Counted from the first letter of the stretch, positions 23,281 to 38,004 are shown. The stretch is 64,000 bases of DNA from Paragonimus westermani (GCA_008508345.1 QNGE01003245.1:7489-71488); one strand, 5' to 3'. Program-made: numbers and translations. Notes: generated by a model not told the origin, from the letters alone.

Positions 23281-24814
23281 TCCTAAATCAATCTGTTCCA
23301 CACCATTCTGCTTATTCATTGCATATCGCTCGTCTACGGGCTGGGACCAGATGTACTGGATCTTAGCCTAATGTAAACCAACAAGGTTGAATTGGGGTCA
23401 AAACATCACCGGCACTCGGTGTGGCTACGGTACCTTTATACTGATTGAATTCTACGATTCACAGCCATGAAGAGGTTAGAGGGAAAATCACTCTTCTGTC
23501 GCGGGGATTGCTAATCTGTTTTCCATTATAAATTAGGTACAGCCTGTTCAGTATGTAGAAACGTCGTACAAAGCTGATTTTGAAACTGGTGGAATTTGTT
23601 CAGATGCGATGAATGGGCCAACAGCCAACCAACTTATGTATTGTGTGATACATTATAAGTGCTGTTGCTTACTATATACACATTTCAGGCGACAAATAAA
23701 GGTGACATAGGAGGAACGGCGTGAAACAGACTACAGTTCGTATCTGTGGATCCCAATGTCAAATTGAAATGCCGTAGGTGAGCTCTGTACTCTGAGGATC
23801 AACTAGGCGATATAAAGTTGTAATTTTGTCTTTCCCGGGAACTGGGGTGATGACTTTGTGATATTGCATGACCTATGGGCCTAAGGAAGCCTTAGAAACT
23901 CCTCCGATTTCAGTTGCCTTTTTCAATTACACAAGTCTGAGTTTTGTCCATAGACACGCCAAACCGTAACACACCCTCGAATCCGAAGTAGAAATTTAGT
24001 TATTGTTCCGGTTTATAACCACGGATCATATACAAAGCTCGGATTAATATGTTCCCCGAATCCATTCCTTTCGAGACGTCCAGATCAAATACCGCCTCAA
24101 AAACCATGGCAGAATTTGTGTGCGAACACACGTGGAATTAGACTAAGCCACCTGTAATCAGCTTCAGTGGTTCATCATTGTTGGAGAACAATTCAATGAA
24201 TCGTGCCCAAACTTCCACCTGTGCTTACTGACGCCGATATTAGTTTACTAACAAACCGCCTTCGAAATAGTTTACAGGGGTTCAAGCAAGGGCAGGAGTA
24301 AGTTGTGTCTGCTTTTCATTTATCTCATTTTGACAAGCAAACATGGAATCCTTTGTTGAGCGTGCTCCAGCGACTGTCCTGACACCATCATTATCGTACA
24401 GGCAAAGAGAAACGTGGATAACCAGGAAGCTGAATGACAGTATTTTGTTCCAGATGAACTTTGTTCGATTTCGGTGAAACGTGAAGACCGAAAACCTTTG
24501 TCCAAGCACAGTCGGTTGACTTAGGCTATCATCGAAAAAATTCTGGTTGCTAGCTCGTGAGGTCAACAGCATTGACCCGGCCACCAGCTGAAGTGAATGA
24601 GAAGAGAGGGTAGCTGTTTGTTAGGGAAACAGTCCACCAGCTTGAATAATACACAGAGGAGCTTGTGTTCAAAGGTTAGGTGTGCTGATGTGATCAGTCT
24701 TTGAGAGGCATCAGCAGACTTGGGATGAGCATATCTGAGAGCCTGAGTTAACCCACGCTTTGTGTACATGTCTGCACAAGTCTTGGAGTGGAGGATGTTT
24801 ACCGCGCAGCTGTG
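23281..24814. other. Unassigned sequence
   Basis: No supported gene. The longest frame is 100 codons (24282-24584, minus), without a recognised motif. Confidence 0.4.
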
Positions 24815-25331
24815 TATTGTTCATTTGGTGTGGCAACTTCGAGCCAAGATGTGTTGTTCAACATACTGTGTAGCAGTGAATCATCAGTCCTCTTGATACA
24901 TCGCGTAGAAATGTGCCACAAAACCTGAGTTGTTATGGCAGTGTTTATGGCCACGAGCTACACCAAACTATGAAATAGGTAATGAGTTGGTGGCACCGAC
25001 ACTAACGTTGCTGACAGAATTGGAATCGCTAATGTCGGACACTCCTTGCCAAGCGCTTTGTCCAGTGGTCCCTGTACTGGACATAAATTGCATAAACATG
25101 ATTGTTTGTGTAACACACTAGCCCTCGAAATGTGAATCAAAAGGATGTCACTGTCGGGACACATCACCTATTGGACACGACGTCAGAGAGGTAACTGACT
25201 GCATTACACACATATGACAGGTTCAGTAGGGTAGTTGACGATGTGATGATGAATTTATCATAATGTCCCAGCTGACGGAACACTGACCTGTCAGTTTCGA
25301 ATGAGGTCATCCGAACTCCTACAGTTACTAC
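24815..25331. repeat. Repeat R, copy 1
   Basis: An unnamed dispersed repeat that recurs in the same orientation at 38005-38562. Shared blocks in order are TGTGTAGCAGTGAATC (24865-24880 and 38060-38075), TGTTTATGGCCA, GACACTAACGTTGCTGACA, GAAATGTGAATCAAA, and the 3' end CGAATGAGGTCATCCGAACTC. No protein motif is visible. It could be an untranslated part of a LINE or a separate non-autonomous element. Boundaries are accurate to perhaps 15 bases. Confidence 0.75.
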
Positions 25332-28300
25332 CTGTAAGCCGGTGACGACTAGCGGATCAAGTCAACAAGGCTCGTTCAGAGACGTCTTCTGTTAAAATAA
25401 TACACACAATACGATAATCTGGGTGCTGTAATAGATGCTAATCGAACAACCTTGGACGGTCTGCTTACACCTGTTTCTTGGAGGCTAGATATCCCGGAAC
25501 AAACGGCTATGAACTGCCATTGAGTTGAATCAAGCAATACATTAACACAACTGCCCGTAGTCCAGGAAAGGAACGCTGTGGGCGACATTGCACTTATATC
25601 TTTTTTTAATGACTTATACACGAAAACCCAATAGAACTCGTGGTTCTTCGAACACCTTGACCTTTCCTGAATGGTCTGTTGTAGTACTGTAACACTGTTG
25701 TAGCTGCTGAAGAATACAGTGAGATGCCTTGGAAAGTCGCTTTCTGGGTAGGTACTCCAACAGAGTCGCTGTGAGCGTCTCATGGAACTGTTATGGAGAC
25801 CTCATTTTTGAAGCGGTCGCCATGATTTCTTTCATGTAGCTCTGGTGTTATAGACATTCATGACTCGCCGTTAAGGATGTTGAACAAAATGTTCGATTAA
25901 CCGTGGCCGGGCCGTACTTATTGTGAATGTAATTCTGCATTTGTCAGTAATCCTTAGGATGGTGTATCCCTAACCAGAAGATCTGTCGTATCTTCCTACT
26001 ATACCAGCAAAAGTCTGACTCTGTTGCTTGTCCACAATCCAAGAGTCGGTAGTTGTGTGTTCTGCGTCAGAAAATACGTGAGATAAGCATGTTTCGTTAC
26101 CAAATTGCCTTGAGTTTTGTCAACACTGTGGATTGAATTTTGCATTAACTTTCTCAGCGAACCACAATAATATAGGTATTCGATGCACCAACTTCAAAAA
26201 CATTAATTTCAGTTTTGGATTGGCGTCTTTTATGTGGTATTGTGGTTGTTATTTTCCATGTTAGTATAACACATCCAACCTGCTCCAAATTTCAATACTG
26301 CACGGATAGATAGGTGCTTAGAACATGCAAAATGTATGGCATCCGTGCAGTTATCACACAAGAATTTGTTAATGGCTACTGATATTCCGTCGTTTGTCAC
26401 ATGGGCTGTTAATTTAGAGCGTGAACACTCAAGAGTTTTGCCGTTGTTCTAGGGCTGCTTGATCGTTGTGGGGCATATTTTTCTGGCACTCAGTATGCAA
26501 AATGAAGCAATGCAATCGATAACTCCAATCTTGGTTTCTTAGTTGACGACAATCAAACTAATGGTCAGCGAAAATGCTGGCTACTGGTGAAGAGATGAGT
26601 GGTATCGATGGCTCAGAATGTACAACATACAGGCTTTAAACACAATTAAATAAACGAGAGTCAACCCTGCTGCTAATATAACGCTCGCTATCATGGAGTA
26701 AGAAATAAGATAGAAGAGCAAACAGAATATACAGACCAAATCGGTTCACTTTATGGTTATGAATGGAATGGAAATATACCACTGCATATAGCGAATTGAT
26801 GTCTGGCTAATAGTAAGGCTCAGAGGTTGCCCAATGAAAGCAGTCAGCTCGGTCAGACGATAAGAAAATGAGTGGTTAGGCGAAAAAGAAAGGTAGTGAA
26901 CAGTAGAATAATTATGTGTCGCTGACCAATCCAAAGGATAATCGCAAGTCACGCACTAGACACATTTTGGGTGAGCTCAGTAACGTTTCAGCATACCTAA
27001 GTGCATCGTGGCTACACTTGTCGCATTTGGAGATTCTATCCAAGTGTCCCATGAATGTACCGCTTCTGATCTAGAGGTACAGAAAACAAACAATGGGTTA
27101 GACAATCAAGTACTTCACATGAACTAGTCTTTTACGGGTGAATAAACGTGGATTTACCTTGCGTCATCATGGAAGGGTGCTCGTGGAGGGCAGATTGTCA
27201 GGCATCTGTGGTGAGTTTCACAGACACACCGATCTCAGATTGTGACGGGAATCCATCGGCCTGGGCTTGTGTAAATTGAATTATTTTGTGCGCTTATAAT
27301 GGGTTAACTATAATTCGAGAGAAGACATGATGACCAATCGATCCCATTCATTATCTGTGTTTCCAGTGTACAGTATAAATTCGAGGAGTGCCAAACTGTT
27401 GGTCCCATGTGTCTAATCCGTCTGTCGAACAAGAAACACATCTATTGTCACATAAATAAGCCTGTGTCGAAAATCGATTAAAAAAATCACAACTTTTATC
27501 GAAAGGCTATCTAGCATTTACGCTCACATTTGTCGATCTATATCCGAATACAGTGTAATGTGAAATCAAATTGTAAGGATCATAGTTACAGATGGTGCCA
27601 GTGTTAATCATATCACCTGATCAATCTGTACCATTTTCACGTGTTGCATCACTGAACAAACTGGTCATATCGCTGGATCCAGAATATCCGAATGTGAAGT
27701 TTATCACCCTTTTCAGGTTTGCTTTCAGTCTCATCCCGAAAGCGGATGCGTTGTGATCAAGTGCTGCTCTAATAGACAACCATTCATGCACAAAAATTGG
27801 TTGACCTTCCAAATGCATATCGTTTATTGTAACCAGTTTAGTAAGTTTACCTTCTGTGTATGGCATTCGGGCTACACTGCCAATTAACAACGTGTAAACC
27901 CGTTGGTGGGTGCTTCTACAGATGCACAACAGGTACTTTACACTGCACTAACGTGTTCATCAACCAGGGTCAATCCACTCCGCAGCTTGGACTGATCAGG
28001 TCAGTTGAAATGATGCATTTTAACCAAGTAGTCTCATTTCGGCTTATCCGAAACACCACTGTTAAATATGACGGCTTGCCGGACCATCGGTTAGAGGTTC
28101 GGGGGTCAACTCATTTAACCTAACCGCTATTTTGCAAACAAAGAAGACAGATTTCGATTCAGTCAGTCCATTTCAGATTTATTCTTCAAAACGGTTCCCA
28201 TTTCTGTTCAAGACATTACGCAACGACAATCGCAAGAATCGGCCGGCCGAACTGTCCAGGCTGGGTGAGAAATGGCCAAAAAGAGAGTAATACGTATGTA

Positions 28301-31300
28301 CAGTTGGATCAACAGTCGAATGGAACAGCTTTGGTTATACTGCTATGTTGACATATCTCTGTATATAACTGTCTTCAGCTGATGGCCGGTCCGGCCACTT
28401 CAGCCAATGAGGTCGAAGACGTTTACATCAAACGTCAGTAGTGAAGTATCCGAACACATAATGCTTGTGTTTCTGACTGTCAGATGGCGGGGCTATCAAC
28501 GTGCACATAACACGATAATAAGGTCAGAGATTCAAGTCCTGGTCCGGTTGAAGTATTACGCTGTTGAAGAGTCTTGATAAAGCACTTTAGTAAAGTGTCC
28601 GGAATATCCACTTGACCTTGAGCATCAGTGAAGTTCACCCATGACTGTATCGACAGCGTATAAAGACTCCCAATCGTTTTTCCAATTTAATTGACGTGGA
28701 TGTCTCCAGCATAACATGAAGTAGCATAGTCCAAGCCAAAATTCACAGCGAGACAAGTTGGAAATTATGTCCTAGGTTAGGCACAACAAGTTCGGGTCAG
28801 AAACCTTGAACTAGAATTACCAAGTTTTGTAAACAAACCTCTACCGGACTAGAAGCACTGCTGTTGCCAGCTGGTAGTCATAGTTATGATGGGTTCCTTC
28901 CTGAGTAAAAACAGTGGGATGTTGGGAATGAAGTTGAAGCTATTAGTCCCAATGCCAGGGAACAGTTTGAGATACCATTAGTCTTAAAAATGAATATCAT
29001 TTAAACTTAGAAGTCATATTTACAAAGCCACAGTGGACACAGTTTCGTTCCAAGGCTCCTAGGCTTGACCACTAAGGGTCAAGGATGTCAAGCGTGTTAA
29101 TATCTTTGACTATCGACGTTTGCGTTCTACCGTAGACATCGAATCGCTTCAGATGACAAGTAACATGTAGGTCAGAACTCGAGAGTTCGATAGGGAGAAG
29201 GTAACGAATTCGTCCACCCAAAGTCTAAAAACCTTTAGATTAAACTAACACAGTTATGTACAATTGACTTCCTTTTTGTGGAATACTTATGTGTGCGTTC
29301 TGCAGCCTCAAGAGGACAATTTCTTCTGGAAATCCGCTTTATTTATGCGCACATAATGTTGACTTGTTAAGTGGTGCAGCTTGTTCAGCAAGCTGTACAT
29401 TGGGACGTCTACGTGATCAACAGTGAGATTGGAGGAAGTTAAATGGAGCATTTTATCTCCAAGGCTGGAAAGGCTTACTTCAACTTCTGTCAACTCTGTC
29501 AACATAAGGCCATATCACCGAATCTTAAAGAACATGTGTGCAGGATGAGTATGAGTAAAGTGCTGTTTTACTTTACTTGTTCTCTCAGAGGGGATCATAC
29601 AAAACGTCTCCAAATGTTCTGTCACTGATATATGCGTTTACTCTCACGCATCTGTTAGTGCTATCAGTCAAACAATGATGGACGATACGATGAAGATAGT
29701 TACTTTGGGAGGGGTCGAATAACTTCATTAATCGAACGGTTGCGGATTCAAGACCTTACTAGTTGAGGCATGTGTACAGAAAATATCAGCTAACGGCACG
29801 CTACTCTGAGCTGATCTTGCTGATAGTGTAGCCGGTCAATGCAATACGCAGTGTGACGTGAAAGACATGTGCCAGTGCAACGTTCATTGTACATTGGATG
29901 CAGTTCCCTATATGACGTCCCAAAAAATTAGGCATGTTGTGAGTGAAGCAGAGGTGATGATCAAGCGGGCTCAGTAATATGCATTTTGCCTTCATTTAGC
30001 TGAGTTGACTGCAAATTAATATAGCAGGATAATGATGTCAATCATAGAATTTTCGTACACGTACTGTCTTACCTCTACTAGCAACTTGGCTGTTTGTGAG
30101 ATACACGTGCCTTGACACTGAATATTTGGGTCCAGACGCAAGAGTTCGTTTACCGTGGCTCTCTCACAGGGTTATGTAGTGTTTCAGTAGTAATGTAAGC
30201 CATTGATATATCGTTACCGACGTTATTGTGGGCAATGACAACTAACACTCGAAGCACAAGCGTCATACCTGGAGATTACCTGCTTTCTTGGGGCAGCAAA
30301 ATCCTTGGCAATAAACGTATTCAACATGACCTGTCACAATGTTGTAGGGAATATTGTTGGTCACTTGATACTAGTGTTGCCGGAAGGTGATGGTAACCGG
30401 TGCTGATTATTGACTCGAACAGACGCAGCCCCAGGCCAACCGCCAAAGCCAGTTGTTTGCACTCTCCAGTGATCATAAGATTTGGTGTTCGCAGGTAATA
30501 TGCATCGAGTGGTCCCATTAAGCATAATCCTCAAAACCGCACAACCAAATAGCCACAGAGTAAAGACCAACAGATCGAACATCATGTGATAAAAAAAGCA
30601 GCACTGCCGACAAAAAAAACAAATGGGGCACTATCCACTGGAACCAAACAAGCCTTCGATCGGTGAAGATAGGCTAACAAGTTGGACAATAGCTTCGAAT
30701 ATTCATTGGGTTCGCTCTGTGCTACAACAGGTTCGATCAGCATCCAATCTTGGTTTTGATTCGACGGTGAGCAGCGAAGCAAACTGTTTCGGCAAGCGTT
30801 TATGGACAAGCGCAATTGGAACTTGTTCATCTAACGATTGTTAGGGTCATCTTCTCGAACAGGTAACATTTCATCTTAGAATGTTCCTCAGAGGTGAAGA
30901 TGGTGATTGGATCTAGTGTGCACTGTTTTATTTGGGCTAGTGAACAAGTAAACTGAAAGGAAACGGATGAAGAAAAGACTGAACTGAACCCAGTTGGTCA
31001 GTGTTCCGGTTGAAGATTTCGGCGCTAGAACTACAAGCATGCTGTTAAAGGAACTGGACAATCGGTGCTTGAATGTGTACGTTGCTCCTAGCTCTTTAGT
31101 ATAGATTAACTCCAATGTCCAGTGTCTGGAAAAAGATTAGTTCGTGCTTCTTTGTTCATTTCCAACAGTAGCTACCTTTATAATTATCATAGTTCATGGT
31201 AGCCACTCACGTGCATATAACGCTTGGAGAAAGTACATCGTGCATGTAGGTACACAACACACAAGCTTCCATGACATCAAACACAGGACTTGCGTGAAGC

Positions 31301-34300
31301 GTATGTGTGAAATGTACCGCTGGCCGAATCATGGACTTGTATAGTGTTGCCCCTGGCACAGAAATGTTTTGAGCCCTATTTTCAATACCGAAACGGTGAA
31401 GTCATTTGAGAGAAGAAATGGATGTATGTACCTGTGTTACGCATGAAGGTGGTTGGAATTAAAGGTATTTATCGACTAGTCCCGTTCCTCTAACGTTTAA
31501 TGAAACTGAAAATAGTTCGTCTTCGGGGAAGGAGCTGACACTGCAGTTCTGTCCTAGCAACAAAAGACCGAATTACATTTAGAGTACCTTTTAAGTCAAG
31601 AATTGTCTGAGAAATTTACTAGCTAGCAGAACGATCCACGAACTCTCGTTAGCGTGATTAGAGGAGATACAATTTAGAACGACTGAAAAGATATCTGTTA
31701 CAACTCTTCTAATAAGCTAAGCAGTAACAAACTCACACAGAATACGGTTTCTAAAATTTAAGAATATACTTACGTACCGTTTGAATAAGGAAGCAGTCTT
31801 TGGTTTGACCGATAAGAGGTTAAAGTGGGCAGTACTTTGAAGTCTGTCTACTAAGTGAAACATGAAAAGATGTATGATAGGATACTTACAGTCCGAACTA
31901 AAATAAAATTAAGTTGGAATCGCTTTATGAATGGACATTAATACTTGCTCTAGTAACAGAACGACGAAGTAAAAATTCGGCCATCTTTAAACGTACACTG
32001 GGCAAACTATGCATTCCATGGTAGCTAAAACCTTGTTGCGATTGCTCTGAAAGTTGTGGTCAAAATTGGCGGAAGTCAATAGCATCAGTTAGACGGCACA
32101 AGAGGCCGGAGTATTTGCCTTACTCTTGGCCTTACTCTTCGACGCACCATCTCTCTGGGCACACTGCTTCACGGAACGTAAAGAGGCATGTGAGCTTGAT
32201 TGTTGTGGTATTGCGATTGTAATTCGGTAGGCGTCTTATTTGATATGAACCAGACTGACTTGACTGTGTTAATAGAGCCCTGGAAGATTTAGTCCAAGGG
32301 CGACGGGGACCGTTGCCTAAACGAGTAGTCATCAAGTAAACAAGAGAAAACGGTACACAAGAACAAATAAAATGCACTGTGAAAGTTAGGTTGTCTTAGG
32401 TACTGACGACTTTGTGTTGGATGTATCGGTGATCATGGCTAACGTTGGTATTGGGCTCCGCAAACGTGGACTGGCCTCCTAATCCTGCTATGAAAAACAT
32501 TCAGTAGTCCTCCAAGAATCACAGGTATACGCTCCACAGCTTCATCAAACGTGGGATTGTACTTCGCTCTGTAATGATGAGTCCATCTTACAGTGTCTAG
32601 CGGAATTCTGCTGCTGAGCCATCTCAAAGCGATTGCTAGTTTGCAATTTGTGAGTCAACTTAGTGAGCGTGGCAATCAGCGGGGTTTTTTGAAACCGCTG
32701 TTTCGGAACACTTTTGTCTTGTAACACAATGTCTCACGCCAGGGCTTTCCAGATCAACAGCAAATGTGTTTCAACAGCAGAACCAGTCGATTGGAAAGAA
32801 TAATTGGGACCCAGTCGTTTTGATCTGTTCGCATATTTGTGAGATGTTCTCGAAGTATTCAAACTTAATAACAAAAGGGTTAATTTGCCCTGGTTCTTGT
32901 AAGCTCTTGATGGACAACTCTAACCAGACAGACTGTGAAATTGATTGTTCAGATATATCTGACAAGGCTGGTAGATATGACAAAGCATTCGGGGTGATAA
33001 TTGTATATGGGAAAAATCGCGTTCATCCCACAACGTTGTATCTTGGGTCACACGGACGGGAAGTACGAAATGACCAGAGACTAGCTGAAGATGTAGTGGT
33101 ACGTTTCGTTTACTAAGATTGTCGAAGCACATCAGCTATGTGAATACCATAGTTTTTACTGTTGCCATAACTTTTGTAATACACGCTAACTGTCAATCAT
33201 CTAACATCAGGCCCGGGGTTCGGAGTTAAATGAACTCGAATTTATTCCATAAGGAACCAAATTATGCGTACAAATCACTATGAGAAAATAAACGTGCTTT
33301 TGTAAACACCGCTCATATTCCTGAATTTAAGGGAGCATTAGAAGTAAGGAAATATAGTATCAGTGGTTAAAACTCTAACTGTTTTCGTTTTACCCATAAG
33401 GCGGATGGTGAAGAGAGGACAAAAAATTTAGTATCTTAACTTGTTTGTGTAAGTGTAAAAATAACACCTTTCGTGCATTTTTGCAGGGAATCGACGTACA
33501 TTGAACCACACCATGTATTACATCGTCAATGCCACAGCAGTCAAATGGGTTGCTTCAACAAGCATCTCAAGCTGAATTCTAACCAGCTGAAAGAGTTAAG
33601 CACTATTTTTAACTGTTTGCGCACGTGACACACACATATGCGCTTGAAAATAAACGACTTCTGTGAGGATAGAATGAACCTAATTCTGATATGGTTAAAC
33701 ATGATCTCATTGGCTCCTGTCAGAATATAAAGAACCCGTCGAGCCCAGAGTTAGAGCAACTCAAATGTTTTATTAAATGATCACTTTAAAATCTTGCTGG
33801 ATAGCGAGACCTCTGATGCTGTACTGGCAATCCATTTAATTGCTCTGAGGAAGTAGTGGGCACTGTTAAACTATTGCCTAGAAAACATCAATAAATGTCA
33901 ACGGCTACACACAGTTAACTTTACGAGGCATCCGACTGACACCAGTATTCATCACAAAGGTCGATGTGTGCAATCTGCTTCTGTTCAAAATTGTCACTTC
34001 AAGCACCTTACAGACACTGTCTGTAGATCGATTCACTCTAGCTCATGACAGATGAAGAAGTGTGTATAACTAAATATAGGGGTTGTATATAAAGGCTGGA
34101 CCAAGCAACACAGCTATGATACCAATCTAGTTCACTCGACTGTCGATAGAGAATGCATGGTATGATCCTGGCATCTGGGTTGTTTCCGACCAGGTCGACA
34201 GGCTGGATAGGGTACACTACCAAAGATGTAGTGTAAACTAGTTTAGGTATGTGGAGTTAATCGATCAGAAATGATTTACCAAAACAGTAATGAACGTGTA

Positions 34301-34469
34301 TACATGTTATGTTTGAGGTGTTCGTTCTTTTGAATTACATGGTCTGGAAATGACGAGTACCACAATACAGCTCCAAATATGCTGAGAAGAATAAATCTGC
34401 GAGCGCAGCCGGTTATGTACAGTATAGAACAGGAATCGAATATGAGGGAGAAAAAACGACACACAATTG
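25332..34469. other. Nine kilobases without a supported gene
   Basis: No recognisable exon, RNA gene or element core. The longest frame is 135 codons at 25376-25783 (minus), immediately beyond repeat R; I do not recognise it and see no domain. Others are 102 codons at 27621-27929 (minus) and 116 codons at 32766-33116 (plus). Around 28485-28555 a tRNA-like B-box (AGATTCAAGTCC) suggests another SINE scrap, and a similar block (GGATTCAAGACC) lies near 29744. Confidence 0.45.
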
Positions 34470-36850
34470 GCAACATCCGATCCGGTTTAACCCGTCACAG
34501 TGACTACAAACAAAGGACACCTGAACATAACACACCATTGCAAGTTAATTGCGCTTCAGTAGCTGTTGTTCCACTCATACGCACATCGTTCGTGATGTAA
34601 ATGTGAGGAGATATGACAAGAAGATGTGTGAGTGGAGGCCTCTATGATCCATCTGGTCAATGCTGGTTAGCCAGATGGTAGGCTGGTAGGAAGGTGAAGC
34701 GTATATCTGTTAGAACAGAAAAGTTTATAGATTCCAGTGATGAAATATAAGCTGGGGAAAAGGATATTCAGAATATAGGGAAAGAAGTAGTTCATTAAGG
34801 GGATGTATTATTGCACGCCAGATAGGATAGAGGAGATAAACAGGAAGTTAAATTTGGGTCAGCACTCAGCTCACCTGTCTTCAGCTGCTCTTGTAGTAGC
34901 TGTTTCGGAAACTGCTCGCTGCTCATTCCACAGACTTGTCCAAATCGATGAAGCTCACTCAGCAGCAGCGTGGATTTAATCCCATATGTTTCTTCTCGTC
35001 GAAATGTTCGGACCCATGTGCGAGCAGCGAACACCCAAAATGTGTACTGGATATTGTAGATGGGAGCGGCTCGGATATTACACACTCCGTTGATGCGACT
35101 TTCATGTTTCTTTACTAACGCAGTCAGCACCACTGAATTCTGATAGTTGTGAACAGTGGCGTTGTTGTTCGTAGTTCGGGTTGATAGTTTTGGTATTGGT
35201 ATGTTCGCCTAGTATGGTATTTAGGTTGCAAACTTTTCATCATGAAGCTCCACGCTCAAAACTATACGGCGAAACAATTACGCACCGACGATATCACCTC
35301 GCTTGGTGATGAAACGTTGGCAACCTAAATGCCAAGGTTGGCAAACATAACAATACGAGCACCATTGAGTGTTAGACAGACAGTTTGATTATCATTTTCC
35401 GACTGTGATTCTTCCACACATGTCAGGCAACACGTCCGAAAGCAGCGTTGCTCTGTGCCACGCGAACTGCCAATTCTCAGTCCGCAATTAAATCTGCAGT
35501 GATGTGGCTTTGCAAGTGTCAGGATTCCATTCAGTAATCCACAGTGTCCCCCATGACGTGTATTCCGGGTGTCAGCTCAGCACTTCTGGTCGAATAAGTC
35601 TGGAAGAAAGGTGATGTCTTTCACGAATTCAGACTCAAACCATATCTTATTGCAGCGGTCACGAAAGCCGCGATCAATCAGTGAGTTTCTCTTTTGCCTT
35701 GTGCAAATGGCTCACCACCGTTTGAGATCAAACGCATACCCCCTACCGATCTACGTAGCTGACCTGGGGCATGGCTACCTCGAATATTCAACAGGCGACC
35801 ATCCGTGTGGCACTCAATCTGTACACCGTCCTCAGAGTTCTGAGGGGCAGATGTCAACATTGCAGTCACATATGAGCTGAATAGTGTAGTGTTTGGGCTA
35901 TGACACAGCCCTGTGTCACGCCAGTGACAATGTCACTATTATCGGAGGCCGATCCACACGACCGTGCTTTCATCTTCGTGGCCACACTCAACATTCCACT
36001 CAAGTTGGCGAGCTTACCTGGACATCCAAGCTGAGTCAGCACCGTCCACACTGTCTGACGATGTGAAGAACCAAATCCATGAAGATGGCATGCGACATTG
36101 CTCCTGAATCTGTTGAGTCACCAACACGATGTTGATCTCAGTGGGACCACTCTGAAATCCATGTTGTTCCTGGGGGGGGGCATTGGTCTCCAACAATTCC
36201 GTGCCGATTGGGTTGGGCAGGATGATTGCTACCACCTTTCTTGCACAGCTAGTTTGACTGATGCTTCGATGACTGTTTGTGCTCTACTTCCTACCCGTAC
36301 ATTTAAACCAAGTATGATGATGAACTCTTGAGTGACCGTTTCGTGCTTCCAGCTGGAGTGAACGAAGTGGAGCAAAGCACGTTCAAAAACTGAACCGTCA
36401 CGTTTCGGAAGCTCTCGTGGCAACACACTTCTACTCACAGCCCTTCCATTTCACAATTGTCCATAAGTTCTTTGCACCTCCGCTAGATCTGAGGCGACAG
36501 AAACTGAAGCTTTGACATCCTGTTGTGGCAGGCTATTCAGATTTACTCAGTCAGTGGTAGACGGCCGGTTTGGCAAGCTACCAAACTGTATGCGCCAGAC
36601 TTTCATGATGTCTTCTGGTTGAGTGGACGAAAGGTCCTAGGCCCCATCAACCAGTGCTTTAGTAGGTTGGACAGATGTACCAGAGATCACTTTCAGCGAA
36701 CCGTAGAACTGCTTCTGTTGTCCGTAGTCGGCATAGATCTACACCATCTCGACTTGCTTTTCCATCAATCTTCCGTCTTTCGGCAAAGACGTCCGGTGAG
36801 TTGTCGGCGATCACTTTGGAAGGCCGCTCTTACTGGTGCACAACTTAGAT
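34470..36850 (-). pseudogene. L1F LINE copy Y, reverse transcriptase half, decayed
   Basis: In sense (minus) order this carries the reverse transcriptase and 3' untranslated region of a second large L1F copy, broken by many frameshifts and stops. Recognisable pieces are the finger region ERALLHFVHSSWKHE (about 36370), motif-B-like DIVTGVTQGC (about 35920), and IPKQLL-like FPKQLLQEQLKTGE (about 34870). The catalytic FADD position is replaced by unrelated residues (near MRLISNGGEPFAQG, about 35710), so the copy is dead. The 3' untranslated region ends near 34470 at the same point as other copies. It resumes, across the nested insertion, at 38563. Confidence 0.87.
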
Positions 36851-37000
36851 AAAATCAGAAAGGAATAACACCACTGGAAACACACATATGACAAGTTAAT
36901 AGTAATGTACCAAAAAGTATATGAATTGCAAAACTGCACAACAAAATGTGAGGTCGTATCAAAATGCGTATAACGCAGTAGAAATGGTTTTGACTGTTGT

Positions 37001-37001
37001 T
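37001..37001. other. Ambiguous base (n)
   Basis: A single n in the sequence. Homology to the L2F protein stops here (after PHRALF), so it may mark a collapsed gap or assembly join rather than one uncertain base. Confidence 0.9.
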
Positions 37002-38000
37002 NGCGAACAGTGCTCGGTGTGGAAGACGACTAGCTGGCATCCTTAATACGTGACCTAACCATCTAAGCCTGTGCAAACGTAGAGACTGGACAAAAGGACT
37101 CATTTGACAATCACTACCAAACACCCGCTTCCTAACTTCTTCGTTACTTACACGCTCGTGCCACCCGATACGAACGACTGAACGCAGACATCGGTGATCA
37201 AATACTTGAAGACGGTTCACGTCTTCTACCCCGAGCGGCCAGGTTTCGCTGCCGTAAAGTAATACGGCCATCACCGTTGTCTTATGTACGCTTCAGAGAA
37301 ATAACTCTCTGTCGCCACAGATGCCCGAGATTAGCGAATACCGTCTTAGCCTTAGGGCTGCGCGCTTCCATTTCATTCCCTACACCTCCGTCACCGCCGC
37401 GAAATAGCGTCTAACATTGCTTGTGCTGCTTGATAGTTGTCAAACAGCAACACCTTGTCGTCAGCATAATCAAGATCAGTCAGTCTTTCACCAGATAGGA
37501 GGTCCACGCCGGCAGCTCATGGATGCCGGACACAACCCTCCATTATTTCGTCTATGACGAAATTAAACAAAAATGTTGACAGCGGACAGCCTTGACGTAC
37601 GCCGCTCATGGTGCTGACACTGTCGGACGGTTCACCGTAAACCCTAACCTGAGTTGAGGTATGGGAATGGAGTGCCGACAGTATGTTCACGTACTTAGTC
37701 GGCACACCTCTGCGTTTGAGCGACTCTGAAAGTGTAGACCGATCCACTGAATCGAACGCACTTTTATAGTCAAGAAATACGGCGGTTGTTGGTCGGCGAT
37801 ATACAAGACGCTGCTGCAGAATTTGTCGAAGAGTAAAAATGTAATCTATACATCCCCGTCCGGGGCGAAGCCCTGTCTGTTCTTCCCTAATGTTTACCTC
37901 CCGAGCTGCGGTGAGTCGGCGAAATATAATGGATGCTAGAACCGTAGAAATGACTGGGATCGAACTAATTCCTCTGTGGTTTTCGGAAGAGCTCCTGATA
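37002..38000 (-). pseudogene. L2F LINE reverse transcriptase, partial
   Basis: A second, distinct non-LTR reverse transcriptase of a type I recognise as abundant in flukes. In sense order it shows HRGISSIPVI (about 37960), EEQTGLRPGRGCIDYIF (about 37870), motif A AVFLDYKSAFDSVDR (about 37770), motif B GVRQGCPLSTFLFN (about 37590), and motif C LDYADDKVLLF (about 37465). The C-terminal LLYGSETWPL (about 37250), RVSNEEVRKRVFG (about 37140) and LRWLGHVLRMP (about 37060) follow. From about 37985 to 37395 one frame is interrupted by a single TGA at 37514-37516. About 75 codons normally following motif C are missing or scrambled between 37395 and 37290. The YADD is intact. The N-terminal endonuclease is absent, and C-terminal similarity stops exactly at the ambiguous base 37001. 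Confidence 0.88.
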
Positions 38001-38004
38001 CCGT

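Noticed and set aside
25376..25783. 135-codon minus-strand frame as a host gene
   Set aside because: No recognisable domain, no splice-linked neighbours and no second copy. It is simply the longest chance frame in the region; left unannotated as a gene.
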